DNA of 64,000 bases from Dellaglioa kimchii (GCF_046115505.1 NZ_CP170736.1:1302001-1366000), one strand, 5' to 3'. Counted from the first letter of the stretch, positions 22,992 through 31,097 are shown. The notes: a model not told the origin generated them from the letters alone. Program-made: numbers and translations.

Positions 22992-23846
22992 ATGGAGATT
23001 CGTGAAAAAGCCCCAGCTAAAATTAACTTGAGTTTAGACACCCCATTCAACCACCAAGATGGTGAACAAGAATGGCGAATGGTAATGACATCAGTTGATT
23101 TAGCAGACTACTTACATATCAAATCGCTAGACGATCGAACGGACATTACAGTGGAAACTGATAGTGGTTTTTTACCGTGTGATCACCGAAATTTAGCTTA
23201 TAAAGCAGCAAAAATTTTACAGGATAAATTTCATATTAAAAAAGGTGCTCAAATACATATCAAGAAACAAATCCCAGTTGCTGCCGGTTTGGGTGGAGGT
23301 TCATCAGATGCAGCAGCAGTTTTACGTGCTTTGAATCAATTATGGAAACTCAATTTATCTTTAGCAGAGTTGGCAAAAATTGGCTTGGGGATTGATTCTG
23401 ATGTGCCTTACTGCGTTTATAGTAGAACGGCTCATGTAACTGGTCGTGGCGAGAAGATTGCTGTTTTAAAAGACTTACCCCCTGTTTGGTTAGTGGTTGC
23501 AAAACCTAAGATTAGTGTTTCAACACCAACGATTATTAAACAAATTGATTATGCGCGGCTCACTCATCCAAATGTAAACGCAATTGTGAATGCGATTGAG
23601 GACGATGATATGGATGCTATAATTGACAATCTGGGTAATGCACTTGAGCCGATTACGGCTGAACGTCATCCTGAAATTACACGTTTAAAAGAAAAAATGA
23701 TAAAATTTGGGGCAGATGCAGCGGAAATGAGTGGATCAGGCCCAACTGTATTTGCGATATGTCGTAAAAAAAGTCGCGCACAGCATGTCTACAATAGTTT
23801 AAAAGGTTTCTGTGAAGAGGTTTACTTAGTGAGACCGTTAAGTTGA
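22992..23846 (+). CDS. ispE: 4-diphosphocytidyl-2-C-methyl-D-erythritol kinase-like GHMP kinase
   Basis: 284 residues of the GHMP kinase family. The glycine-rich ATP loop is PVAAGLGGGSSDAAAVLRAL near residue 95, and the third motif is EMSGSGPTVFAIC near 255. The N-terminal EKAPAKINLSLDTP is typical of IspE. By family it phosphorylates an intermediate of the methylerythritol phosphate (MEP) route, yet this genome also carries mvaA of the mevalonate route. Orphan ispE genes next to veg and purR are common in lactobacilli, and their true role is uncertain. It is preceded by TTAGGTGAGAAC. Confidence 0.87.
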   Translation: MEIREKAPAKINLSLDTPFNHQDGEQEWRMVMTSVDLADYLHIKSLDDRTDITVETDSGFLPCDHRNLAYKAAKILQDKFHIKKGAQIHIKKQIPVAAGLGGGSSDAAAVLRALNQLWKLNLSLAELAKIGLGIDSDVPYCVYSRTAHVTGRGEKIAVLKDLPPVWLVVAKPKISVSTPTIIKQIDYARLTHPNVNAIVNAIEDDDMDAIIDNLGNALEPITAERHPEITRLKEKMIKFGADAAEMSGSGPTVFAICRKKSRAQHVYNSLKGFCEEVYLVRPLS

Positions 23847-23917
23847 TTTTATTGCGATAATTAACATAATTTGTTATGTTGAATGCATTAAATACAACTG
23901 AAAATGAGGGACAACTT

Positions 23918-24466
23918 GTGGAAGCCTTAATTGAAATTGACTATACAAATGATTTTGTAGCGGCAGATGGACACTTAACGGCGGGAAAACCTGCTCAAGA
24001 GATTGAAGCTCGAGTGGTAGAATTAATGAATGAGTTTGAACAAAAAGGTGATTATGTTGTTTTAGCAACTGATATTCATTATGAAAATGACCCATTTCAT
24101 CCAGAAACTAATTTATTTCCACCACATAATATTGCAGGTACAAATGGTCGTAATTTCTATGGTGAGTTGGAACCTTGGTATCAGGTACATAAAGATAAAT
24201 CAAATGTTTATATGATGGATAAAACGAGATATAGTGCTTTTGCGGGAACGGATTTAGATTTAAGATTACGAGCTCGGTCAATTGATACTGTTCATTTAAT
24301 TGGTGTCTGTACGGATATCTGTGTGTTGCATACAGCGGTTGATGCATATAATTTAGGTTATAAAATTATTGTGTATGAAAAAGCAACAGCTAGCTTTAAT
24401 CAAGTTGGACATGAATGGGCATTAACACATTTTAAGGATTCGATGGGTGCAGAAATTAAAGAGTAG
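23918..24466 (+). CDS. Isochorismatase-family cysteine hydrolase (nicotinamidase-like)
   Basis: 182 residues from GTG 23918, chosen because GAGGG at 23905 is well placed and family members begin close to the motif LIEIDYTNDFV. An ATG at 23876 in the same frame would add 14 residues unlike the family. The Asp-Lys-Cys triad is visible: Asp in IDYTNDF, Lys in MDKTRYSAF near residue 104, Cys in GVCTDICVLHTA near 140. The metal-site residues DIHYENDPFHPE are also present. Likely PncA, converting nicotinamide to nicotinate for NAD salvage, but other amide substrates are possible. Confidence 0.85.
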   Translation: MEALIEIDYTNDFVAADGHLTAGKPAQEIEARVVELMNEFEQKGDYVVLATDIHYENDPFHPETNLFPPHNIAGTNGRNFYGELEPWYQVHKDKSNVYMMDKTRYSAFAGTDLDLRLRARSIDTVHLIGVCTDICVLHTAVDAYNLGYKIIVYEKATASFNQVGHEWALTHFKDSMGAEIKE

Positions 24467-24502
24467 TAAAAAATAACAACTGGACGACCTTTATTTTGAA
24501 GT

Positions 24503-24545
24503 AAACTCCTGGTATTGGATGAAATCTAATACTAGGGGTTTTTAT
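24503..24545 (+). terminator. Terminator after the nicotinamidase-like gene
   Basis: AAACTCCTGGTATTGGAT pairs with ATCTAATACTAGGGGTTT around GAA and ends in a T run. Confidence 0.87.
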
Positions 24546-24639
24546 GTTGGCTGAATATTCTAATATGTTAAGCACAAGCGATTCACATACTGGATTACTG
24601 ATAACATACACTTGAAAATATTAGTTTCACTTAAAAAAG

Positions 24640-24669
24640 TTGACGTAGCCGTATCTAAAATGATATTCT
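24640..24669 (+). promoter_or_regulatory. Predicted promoter of the metal ABC operon
   Basis: TTGACG at 24640-24645 and TATTCT at 24664-24669 with an 18-bp spacer. Placement is right for a transcript starting just before the palindromic operator at 24683. Confidence 0.55.
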
Positions 24670-24682
24670 AATATTTGTCGGT

Positions 24683-24701
24683 AATGGTATTGATTACTAT
24701 T
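24683..24701 (+). promoter_or_regulatory. Zur/AdcR-like operator
   Basis: A 19-bp imperfect palindrome AATGGTATTGATTACTATT whose core GTA-T-n-A-TAC resembles the Zur box (half-site ATTACGA). A further half-site ATTACGATTT stands at 24704-24713. It overlaps the predicted start of transcription, so a zinc-bound repressor could block it. The regulator gene is not in the window. Confidence 0.5.
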
Positions 24702-24734
24702 TAGATTACGATTTGAAAAAATGAGGGAGAAACC

Positions 24735-25697
24735 ATGCAAAAAAAATTAGTTTTAGTAAGCATAGTACTCACGATGTTAGTTGTTGTATTGGCCGGGTGT
24801 GGGCAAGGGACAACTAAGAAAGAGTCTAATAAATTACAGGTTATCACGACATTTTACCCAGTATATGAATTTACCAAGGCAGTTGCAGGTGATAAAGCAG
24901 ATATAACAATGTTGATGCCTGCTGGGACAGAACCGCATGATTATGAACCTAGCGCAAAGGATATTAGTAAAATTTCGAGGTCAGATATCTTTATTTATAG
25001 TAGTGACAATATGGAAACGTGGGTTAAAAGTTTGAAATCAAGTATAGATGAAAAGCAAACTCAGATTTTAAATGCTAGTCATTCAATTAAAATGATTGAT
25101 GAGAACGATGAATTGAAAAGTGAAGAGGCTGAATTAGCCAATAAAGAAGAGGAAAGTTCATTTTCATCGACTAGCAATTACGACCCTCATATTTGGTTAG
25201 ATCCTGAAAACGCAAAAGAAATGGTTAAAAACATTTCAAAAGAGTTAATTCAGCAAGATCCTAAAAATGAAAAATATTATGTAAAACGAACAAATACTTA
25301 TTTGAAAAAATTAACGGAATTAAATCAAGACTATAAAACAACATTTAAAAATGCTAAGAATAAAACATTCGTTACGCAACATGCGGCATTTGCTTACTTA
25401 GCAAAACAATATGGTCTAACACAAGTTGCGATTGCGGGTATTTCTTCGGATGAAGAACCTAGTCCAAAACGTTTAGCAGAGTTACAAACGTATATTAAAA
25501 AGTATGATGTAGATACCATTTTTACTGAATCTAATGATTCTAGTAAAATTGCGAATATGTTAGCTAAAGAAACCAATATTAAGGTTAAAGGGTTGAATCC
25601 AATTGAAGGACTATCAAAAGTTCAAATTGAAGATGGAGAAACATACCTTTCAGTAATGCAAGATAATTTAAAATCGTTAAAAACGGTTGTTAAATAA
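24735..25697 (+). CDS. znuA: Zinc (or manganese) ABC transporter substrate-binding lipoprotein
   Basis: 320 residues. Signal peptide with lipobox VVLAGCGQ (Cys at residue 22) anchors it outside the membrane. It belongs to the cluster A-I metal-binding proteins: TTFYPVYEFTKAVAGDKA, a metal His in AGTEPHDYEPSAKDI near residue 66, His in DPHIWLDPENAKEM near 153, and His in TFVTQHAAFAYLAKQYGL near 213. An acidic/serine-rich loop (residues 129-147) replaces the His-rich loop of many zinc binders. The Zur-like operator favours zinc, but manganese cannot be excluded. First gene of a znuA-znuC-znuB operon; RBS GAGGGAGAAACC. Confidence 0.85.
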   Translation: MQKKLVLVSIVLTMLVVVLAGCGQGTTKKESNKLQVITTFYPVYEFTKAVAGDKADITMLMPAGTEPHDYEPSAKDISKISRSDIFIYSSDNMETWVKSLKSSIDEKQTQILNASHSIKMIDENDELKSEEAELANKEEESSFSSTSNYDPHIWLDPENAKEMVKNISKELIQQDPKNEKYYVKRTNTYLKKLTELNQDYKTTFKNAKNKTFVTQHAAFAYLAKQYGLTQVAIAGISSDEEPSPKRLAELQTYIKKYDVDTIFTESNDSSKIANMLAKETNIKVKGLNPIEGLSKVQIEDGETYLSVMQDNLKSLKTVVK

Positions 25698-25706
25698 GGA
25701 GAATAG

Positions 25707-26399
25707 ATGAAATATATTGAAGTCAAAGATCTTACCTTTTATTATGATGAAGAACCTGTTTTACAAGATATTAATTTCCACATTGATTCGGGTGAATTTG
25801 TCATTTTAACTGGTGAAAATGGTGCTGCAAAATCAACTTTAATTAGAAATGTACTTGGCCTATTACATCCGGCTAAAGGCACGGCTGAAATTTCTAAAAC
25901 TAATTTAAATAATAAAAAATTACGTGTCGGATATATCCCACAAGAGATTTCATCATTTAATGCGGGTTTTCCGTCAACAGTATATGAACTAGTAGCATCA
26001 GGCCGTTACCAACAAAATCGTTGGTTAAGACGTCTGAATAAAAATGATCATGAACATATAAAAAAAGCACTAGAAACAGTTAATATGTGGAACTTTAAGA
26101 ATCATAAAATTGGTGAATTATCTGGTGGTCAAAAACAACGTGTTTGTTTAGCCCGTATTTTTGCAGCAGATCCTGATTTATTTATTTTAGATGAACCAAC
26201 GACAGGGATGGATGAACAATCTCGTCACGATTTCTACGAATTATTACAACATGAAGCACATACGCATCATAAAGGTATCTTGATGATAACGCACGATCAT
26301 GAAGATGTTTCAGAATATATTGATCGCCATATTAAATTAGTTAGAAAGGAGGACTCACAATGGAGATGTTTCTCGATGGATTCATGCAACGAGCTTTAA
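25707..26399 (+). CDS. znuC: Zinc/manganese ABC transporter ATPase
   Basis: 230 residues. Walker A LTGENGAAKSTLIRNVLG near residue 36 carries Ala-Ala-Lys where most have Gly/Ser-Gly/Cys-Lys, a mild deviation. The signature is LSGGQKQRVCLARIF near 134, and Walker B is LFILDEPTTGMDEQS. Nine bases separate it from the binding-protein gene, with RBS AAGGAGAATAG. Its last 13 codons overlap the permease start. Those last residues (WRCFSMDSCNEL) look like an accidental tail that also hosts the next RBS and start. Confidence 0.9.
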   Translation: MKYIEVKDLTFYYDEEPVLQDINFHIDSGEFVILTGENGAAKSTLIRNVLGLLHPAKGTAEISKTNLNNKKLRVGYIPQEISSFNAGFPSTVYELVASGRYQQNRWLRRLNKNDHEHIKKALETVNMWNFKNHKIGELSGGQKQRVCLARIFAADPDLFILDEPTTGMDEQSRHDFYELLQHEAHTHHKGILMITHDHEDVSEYIDRHIKLVRKEDSQWRCFSMDSCNEL

Positions 26400-27187
26400 T
26401 TGCTTCACTTTTAATGGCAGTAATTACGCCTTTATTGGGATTATTCTTAGTTTTAAGAAGGCAATCACTTTTGGCAGATACATTGTCACATGTTTCGTTA
26501 GCAGGGGTCGCGTTAGGGTTGTTTGTTAATATTAATCCGACGGTTACAACACTGATTGTGGTTTTAATTGCCTCAGTTCTAATTGAATTTTTAAGTAACT
26601 TATACCGCACGTATTCAGAAGTTTCAATTGCCATTATGATGTCTGCCGGACTATCAATTGCCTTAGTTTTAATGAGTTTAAATCAAGGCGCAAGTTCGAT
26701 GAGTGTACAGCAATATTTATTTGGTTCAATTGTGACGATTAGTTCGGCACAAGTTGTCATTTTAGCAATTTTAACTGTATTAATTGTCGTTCTCTTTCTA
26801 TTATTCAAAAAGCCAATGTATGTTTTAACTTTTGACGAAGAAACGGCATTTGCTGAAGGCTTACCGGTTAGATTAATGTCAATTATTTTTAACGCAGTGA
26901 CAGGTGTGACGATTGCTATAATGATGCCAATTGCCGGTGCATTACTTGTTTCTGCAATCATGATTTTACCTGCAGCAATTGCAATGCGACTGGGTCGTAG
27001 TTTTAATCTGGTTATTATAATTGGTGTGATAGTTGGTGTAATTGGGATGGTTGGCGGATTAATGTCATCTTATCAATTCAATACACCACCTGGTGCAACG
27101 ATTACGCTGTTATTCATTGCAATCTTTATTATCTGCAGTATTATCAAAGTCATATCCGTTAGACTTCAAATTAACAAACAAAAATAA
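26360..27187 (+). CDS. znuB: Zinc/manganese ABC transporter permease
   Basis: 275 residues, ABC-3 family with seven to eight transmembrane helices. Typical segments are MQRALIASLLMAVITPLLG at the start, RRQSLLADTLSHVSLAGVAL near residue 35, and MPIAGALLVSAIMILPAA near 190. The start at 26360 is set by a strong RBS (AAGGAGG) lying inside the ATPase gene; the two reading frames overlap by 40 bp. It completes the importer with the binding protein and ATPase. The operon ends at a terminator 20 bp later. Confidence 0.9.
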   Translation: MEMFLDGFMQRALIASLLMAVITPLLGLFLVLRRQSLLADTLSHVSLAGVALGLFVNINPTVTTLIVVLIASVLIEFLSNLYRTYSEVSIAIMMSAGLSIALVLMSLNQGASSMSVQQYLFGSIVTISSAQVVILAILTVLIVVLFLLFKKPMYVLTFDEETAFAEGLPVRLMSIIFNAVTGVTIAIMMPIAGALLVSAIMILPAAIAMRLGRSFNLVIIIGVIVGVIGMVGGLMSSYQFNTPPGATITLLFIAIFIICSIIKVISVRLQINKQK

Positions 27188-27205
27188 AACCGAATATTAA
27201 CAATC

Positions 27206-27238
27206 AACAAGCTACTTTTAAAAATAGCTTGTTTTTTT
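27206..27238 (+). terminator. Terminator of the metal ABC operon
   Basis: AACAAGCTA pairs with TAGCTTGTT and is followed by T7. Confidence 0.85.
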
Positions 27239-27257
27239 ATTAGAAAATCATTAAAAA

Positions 27258-27319
27258 CCGAACGTTAATAATTTTATTTTAGTGTTTTACTGTTATTATT
27301 CGGTAAAACGGGTTATAAT
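27258..27319 (+). promoter_or_regulatory. PurBox pair and promoter of purR
   Basis: CCGAAC at 27258-27263 within AAAAACCGAACGTTAATAAT fits the PurBox pattern. An inverted partner ATTCGG lies at 27298-27303, directly before TATAAT at 27314-27319. Two head-to-head PurBoxes at a promoter are the known target of PurR in Bacillus and lactic acid bacteria, so purR probably regulates itself. Another CCGAAT occurs at 27190. Confidence 0.68.
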
Positions 27320-27371
27320 GAAAATCACACTTTGAATACTAGACATGTTTTAAAAGAAAGGCCTGATATAT

Positions 27372-28202
27372 ATGAAAACAAGAAGAAGTGATCGATTAAT
27401 TGATATGACTCGTTATTTACTAGAAAGACCACATACGTTGGTTTCTTTGACGTATTTCTCAAAACGTTATGAATCAGCTAAATCATCAATTAGTGAAGAT
27501 CTTGCAATTGTAAAACGTACAGTTAGAGAGCGAGGCACGGGAACGCTAGAAACAATTCCTGGCGCAGCTGGTGGTGCACGTTTTATTCCATCTATTGATG
27601 AAGCAGAAGCACGCGAATTTATTGAATCAATGACTGAGGAATTATCAGAAAAAGATCGGTTATTACCTGGTGGCTATGTCTACCTGTCTGATTTACTTGG
27701 TCGTCCTGACGTTTTACGTCAAGTAGGACGCTTGATTGCAACAGAGTACTTAGACCAAAAAATTGATGCCGTTATGACAGTTGCAACTAAAGGTGTACCT
27801 ATCGCACAAAGTGTCTCAACATTTTTGAATGTACCATTTGTTATTGTGCGTCGTGATTCAAAAATCACTGAGGGCTCAACCGTTAGTGTTAACTATGTAT
27901 CTGGCTCAAGTGAACGTATTGAAAAAATGGAATTATCAAAGCGTAGTTTAAAACGTGGTGCTAACGTATTAATCGTAGATGATTTTATGAAGGGTGGCGG
28001 CACAGTTAACGGAATGAAGAGCTTAATCGAAGAGTTTGAAGCAAACTTAGTCGGTATTTCCGTTTTCGCTGAAGGCGCCTTTAGTGGTGACCGGATTGTT
28101 GATGATTATAGTTCATTGTTAAAAGTAGATGAAATTAATCATACAGACAAAACCATTCATGTTAGTGAAGGAAATTATTTAACAAAAACATTTAAAAAAT
28201 AA
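27372..28202 (+). CDS. purR: Purine operon regulator PurR
   Basis: 276 residues. The N-terminal 75 residues form a winged helix (RRSDRLIDMTRYLLERPHTL, then KSSISEDLAIVKRTV). A phosphoribosyltransferase-like domain follows, with the PRPP loop VLIVDDFMKGGGTVNG near residue 200. The family senses PRPP rather than catalysing a transfer, and represses or activates purine genes. RBS AAAGGCCTGAT lies before the ATG. It stands upstream of glmU and prs, the standard Firmicute order; Prs makes its effector PRPP. Confidence 0.95.
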   Translation: MKTRRSDRLIDMTRYLLERPHTLVSLTYFSKRYESAKSSISEDLAIVKRTVRERGTGTLETIPGAAGGARFIPSIDEAEAREFIESMTEELSEKDRLLPGGYVYLSDLLGRPDVLRQVGRLIATEYLDQKIDAVMTVATKGVPIAQSVSTFLNVPFVIVRRDSKITEGSTVSVNYVSGSSERIEKMELSKRSLKRGANVLIVDDFMKGGGTVNGMKSLIEEFEANLVGISVFAEGAFSGDRIVDDYSSLLKVDEINHTDKTIHVSEGNYLTKTFKK

Positions 28203-28225
28203 AAAGTTAATAGATAATTTATATG

Positions 28226-28261
28226 AAAACTTAATGTTAAATTTAACATTAAGTTTTTTTT
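28226..28261 (+). terminator. Terminator after purR
   Basis: AAAACTTAATGTTAA pairs with TTAACATTAAGTTTT around two bases, followed by T8. Confidence 0.88.
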
Positions 28262-28300
28262 AGAAAATTCCAATAATAATTTAAAATCAAGTGTTTTTTA

Positions 28301-28363
28301 ATTTCGAATAAAGTAAGCATATTTATTCGAAATCTTGCAACACATACGGGTTTAAGCTATTAT
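28301..28363 (+). promoter_or_regulatory. glmU promoter with a perfect 12-bp inverted repeat
   Basis: ATTTCGAATAAA (28301-28312) and TTTATTCGAAAT (28322-28333) are perfect arms around a 9-bp centre. The repeat ends two bases before TTGCAA (28335-28340), which is 17 bp from TATTAT (28358-28363). The layout is that of an activator or repressor site at a promoter. No T run follows, so it is not a terminator. The regulator is not recognised. Confidence 0.65.
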
Positions 28364-28403
28364 TAAGGTAGAATATTAGAATATAATTGGAGGAGACTAT
28401 CTA

Positions 28404-29795
28404 ATGACAGTTGCTAAATATGCAATTATTCTTGCTGCCGGTAAAGGGACAAGAATGAAATCTAAACTATATAAAGTGTTACATCCGATTGCTGGGCGTC
28501 CAATGGTTGACCACGTTTTATCGGAAATTGAAGCAAATAATATGGATGAAGTTGTTACCATTGTGGGTCATGGTGCTGAGCAGGTTGAAGAAACGTTAGG
28601 CAATCGCTCAGAATATGTTCTTCAAGCAGAACAATTGGGAACTGGTCATGCTGTCCTTCAAGCAGAAAAAATCTTAAAAGATAAAGAGGGTATGACCATT
28701 ATTGCTAATGGTGATACACCTTTACTTACTGCCAAAACATTTGGTGAATTATTTGAATATCATAAAGAAAAAGGTGCTGCTGCAACTGTTTTAACAGCAC
28801 AAGCAGAAGATCCAACAGGTTACGGTCGTATTATTCGTAATGATATTGGGATTGTTGAAAAAATTGTTGAACAAAAAGATGCCACAATTCAAGAAGCTAA
28901 TGTTCAAGAAATTAACACAGGTGTGTACTGTTTTGATAATAAAACTTTATTTGAAGCTTTACATGAAGTAACAAATGATAATGCTCAAGGTGAATATTAC
29001 TTAACTGACGTTATGGAAATTCTTAAAAAACAAGGTAAGATAGTTGCAGCCTACCGCATGAAAGATTTCTCTGAATCAATGGGTGTAAATGATCGTGTGG
29101 CTTTATCTGCTGCAACTAAAGTTATGCAACGTCGGATTAACGAAAAACATATGCGTAATGGTGTGACTTTGGTTGACCCTGAGACGACTTACATCGAATA
29201 TAATGTTAAAATTGGTTCAGATACAATTGTAGAACCAGGCGTTTACTTAAAAGGTAATACAGTCATTGGTGAAGATTGTGTTATTGGTGCTCATTCTGAA
29301 ATTATCGATAGTATTATTCATGATAAGGTAACTGTTACGTCATCATATCTTGAAGATTCTGAAATGGAAACAAAGAGCAACATTGGACCATATAGTCATT
29401 TACGTCCTAAAGCACATATCGGCGAAGCTGCTCATATCGGTAATTTTGTAGAAATTAAAAATGCAACTATCGGTAAGAGTACTAAGGTCGGTCATTTAAC
29501 TTATGTTGGGGATGCCACTTTAGGCAAAGATATTAATGTCGGATGTGGCGTCGTTTTTGTTAATTATGATGGCGTTAATAAACACCATACCAACATTGGT
29601 GATCATTCATTTATTGGTAGTGGATCTAATGTAGTTGCACCACTAGAAGTTGGTGATCATGTATTTATTGCTGCTGGATCAACAATTACAGATAATATTG
29701 ATTCACACGATATGGGTATTGCTCGTGGTCGTCAAGTGAACAAAAAAGGTTATTTTGACAAATTACCAGTAGCGCATGCACCAGAAATTGATTAG
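28404..29795 (+). CDS. glmU: Bifunctional N-acetylglucosamine-1-phosphate uridyltransferase / glucosamine-1-phosphate acetyltransferase
   Basis: 463 residues. The N-terminal pyrophosphorylase domain opens AIILAAGKGTRMKSKLYKVL and has EQLGTGHAVLQAEK and NGDTPLLT. The C-terminal half is a left-handed beta helix of hexapeptide repeats (IGSDTIVEPGVYLKGNTVIG and on), with the acetyl-CoA region near YVGDATLGKDINVGCG. It makes UDP-GlcNAc for peptidoglycan and teichoic acid. Start ATG is preceded by GGAGGAGAC. It is driven by its own promoter and lies 90 bp before prs. Confidence 0.96.
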   Translation: MTVAKYAIILAAGKGTRMKSKLYKVLHPIAGRPMVDHVLSEIEANNMDEVVTIVGHGAEQVEETLGNRSEYVLQAEQLGTGHAVLQAEKILKDKEGMTIIANGDTPLLTAKTFGELFEYHKEKGAAATVLTAQAEDPTGYGRIIRNDIGIVEKIVEQKDATIQEANVQEINTGVYCFDNKTLFEALHEVTNDNAQGEYYLTDVMEILKKQGKIVAAYRMKDFSESMGVNDRVALSAATKVMQRRINEKHMRNGVTLVDPETTYIEYNVKIGSDTIVEPGVYLKGNTVIGEDCVIGAHSEIIDSIIHDKVTVTSSYLEDSEMETKSNIGPYSHLRPKAHIGEAAHIGNFVEIKNATIGKSTKVGHLTYVGDATLGKDINVGCGVVFVNYDGVNKHHTNIGDHSFIGSGSNVVAPLEVGDHVFIAAGSTITDNIDSHDMGIARGRQVNKKGYFDKLPVAHAPEID

Positions 29796-29885
29796 TAAGC
29801 GAATTCTTATCGGATTTTAACTTGCAATTTACTTGATTAGTATTTAAAATTTTAAGTAGGGAAAATTAAATAACTGGAGGCACAT

Positions 29886-30863
29886 ATGTCAGAACATTAT
29901 TTTGATCCAAAGTTGAAAATTTTTGCTTTGAACTCGAATAAACCATTGGCTGAAAAAATTGCTGATGCTGTTGGTGTTAAATTAGGTAAAACCTCTGTAG
30001 ATCGCTTTAGTGATGGTGAAATCAGAATTAATATTGAAGAAAGTATTCGTGGAGATCATGTTTACATTGTTCAATCAACATCTGCACCCGTCAATGACAA
30101 TATTATGGAATTATTAATTATGATTGATGCTTTGCGCCGCGCAAGTGCTAAATCAATTAATGTCGTTATTCCTTACTATGGTTATGCTCGTCAAGATCGT
30201 AAAGCACGTTCACGGGAACCAATTACAGCAAAATTAGTTGCTGACATGTTAGAAAAAGCTGGTGCAACAAGAATTTTAGCGCTTGATTTGCATGCTGCTC
30301 AAATTCAAGGATTTTTTGATATTCCAGTTGATCATTTGATGGGTGCACCTTTATTAGCTGATTACTTCTTAACTGAAGGATTAGATAAAGATGCTGTTGT
30401 TGTTTCACCTGATCATGGTGGAGTAACACGTGCTCGTAAATTAGCAGAATTCTTGAAAGCACCTATCGCAATTATTGATAAACGTCGTCCTAAAGCAAAC
30501 GTTGCTGAAGTGATGAACATTATTGGTACCGTTGAAGGCAAACGTTGTATCTTAATTGATGATATGGTTGATACGGCAGGAACAATTACGCTTGCTGCTC
30601 AGGCTTTAATGGATGCCGGTGCAACTGAAGTGTATGCAAGTGCAACTCATCCGGTTTTATCAGGTCCAGCTGTTGAAAGAATTGCAAAATCACCTATTAA
30701 GCAATTTATCGTAACAGATTCAATTCAGTTACCTGAAGACAAGAAAATTGATAAATTAGTTCAAATTTCAGTGGGTCAATTAATTGGGGATGCAATCACG
30801 AGAATTCATGAAAACAAACCAGTTAGTCCATTATTTAAAAATCGTTTCCATAATGAAAAATAA
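29886..30863 (+). CDS. prs: Ribose-phosphate pyrophosphokinase, class I
   Basis: 325 residues. It makes PRPP from ribose 5-phosphate and ATP. Hallmarks are RFSDGEIRINIEESIRGDHV near residue 40, the catalytic flexible loop YYGYARQDRKARSREPI near 97, and the PRPP loop RCILIDDMVDTAGTITLAA near 218. RBS GGAGGCACAT before ATG. It supplies purine, pyrimidine and tryptophan/histidine synthesis and produces the effector of PurR. A terminator follows, after which the accessory region begins. Confidence 0.96.
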   Translation: MSEHYFDPKLKIFALNSNKPLAEKIADAVGVKLGKTSVDRFSDGEIRINIEESIRGDHVYIVQSTSAPVNDNIMELLIMIDALRRASAKSINVVIPYYGYARQDRKARSREPITAKLVADMLEKAGATRILALDLHAAQIQGFFDIPVDHLMGAPLLADYFLTEGLDKDAVVVSPDHGGVTRARKLAEFLKAPIAIIDKRRPKANVAEVMNIIGTVEGKRCILIDDMVDTAGTITLAAQALMDAGATEVYASATHPVLSGPAVERIAKSPIKQFIVTDSIQLPEDKKIDKLVQISVGQLIGDAITRIHENKPVSPLFKNRFHNEK

Positions 30864-30870
30864 AGTTAAG

Positions 30871-30904
30871 AAAGTTAGATGACTAATGTTGTCTAACTTT
30901 TTTT
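30871..30904 (+). terminator. Terminator after prs
   Basis: AAAGTTAGA pairs with TCTAACTTT around 12 bases and ends in T7. It converges with the terminator of the predicted sRNA on the other strand. Confidence 0.85.
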
Positions 30905-30923
30905 GTATCTAAATTTAAGACAT

Positions 30924-31059
30924 AAAAAAACCGACAGTCCGGGGGGAACTGTCGGAAAAGGGAGTAGAGATAATTAATTTCAGGGGAGAAATTAGTTATA
31001 AGTTAGATTAATTTATTCGGGGAAATAAATTAAAATTTAAAAGTTATTAATTAAGGTAT
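30924..31059 (-). ncRNA. Predicted small RNA with three C-rich-loop hairpins, copy 1
   Basis: On the minus strand, about 136 nt, unrelated to any protein frame. From 5' to 3' there are three hairpins. The first (31031-31010) has an 8 to 10-bp stem and loop UCCCCG. The second (30994-30975) has a 7-bp stem and loop UCCCCU. The third (30955-30931) has an 8-bp GC-rich stem, a loop containing UCCCCCC, and U7, so it is a terminator. An unpaired CUCCC lies between the second and third. All C-rich segments are anti-Shine-Dalgarno-like. A second copy with a compensated stem change supports the fold. Resembles LhrC/csRNA-type regulators; inferred, not homologous by proof. Confidence 0.72.
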
Positions 31060-31065
31060 GAAGTT

Positions 31066-31097
31066 ATCATAACAAGTAGTTGTGAAGAAAATGTGAC
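31066..31097 (-). promoter_or_regulatory. Predicted activator-dependent promoter of sRNA copy 1
   Basis: On the minus strand an extended -10 (TGTTATGAT, ending at 31066) lacks a -35 consensus. In its place is a direct repeat GTCACA-N5-TTCACA (31097-31081) with an 11-bp period, ending 9 bp before the -10. This is the geometry of OmpR/PhoB-type response regulator sites. It is identical in copy 2. Confidence 0.55.

Noticed and set aside
23874..24347. Open frames opposite the nicotinamidase-like gene
   Set aside because: Low-complexity His/Leu/Gln-rich products are typical of antisense shadow frames.
28301..28333. The glmU inverted repeat as a terminator
   Set aside because: No T run follows, and a separate strong terminator for purR already stands at 28226-28261.
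30924..31059. A plus-strand RNA with G-rich loops at the repeat
   Set aside because: The A7 run precedes the GC-rich hairpin on the plus strand, so termination fits only the minus strand. The promoter elements also read on the minus strand.
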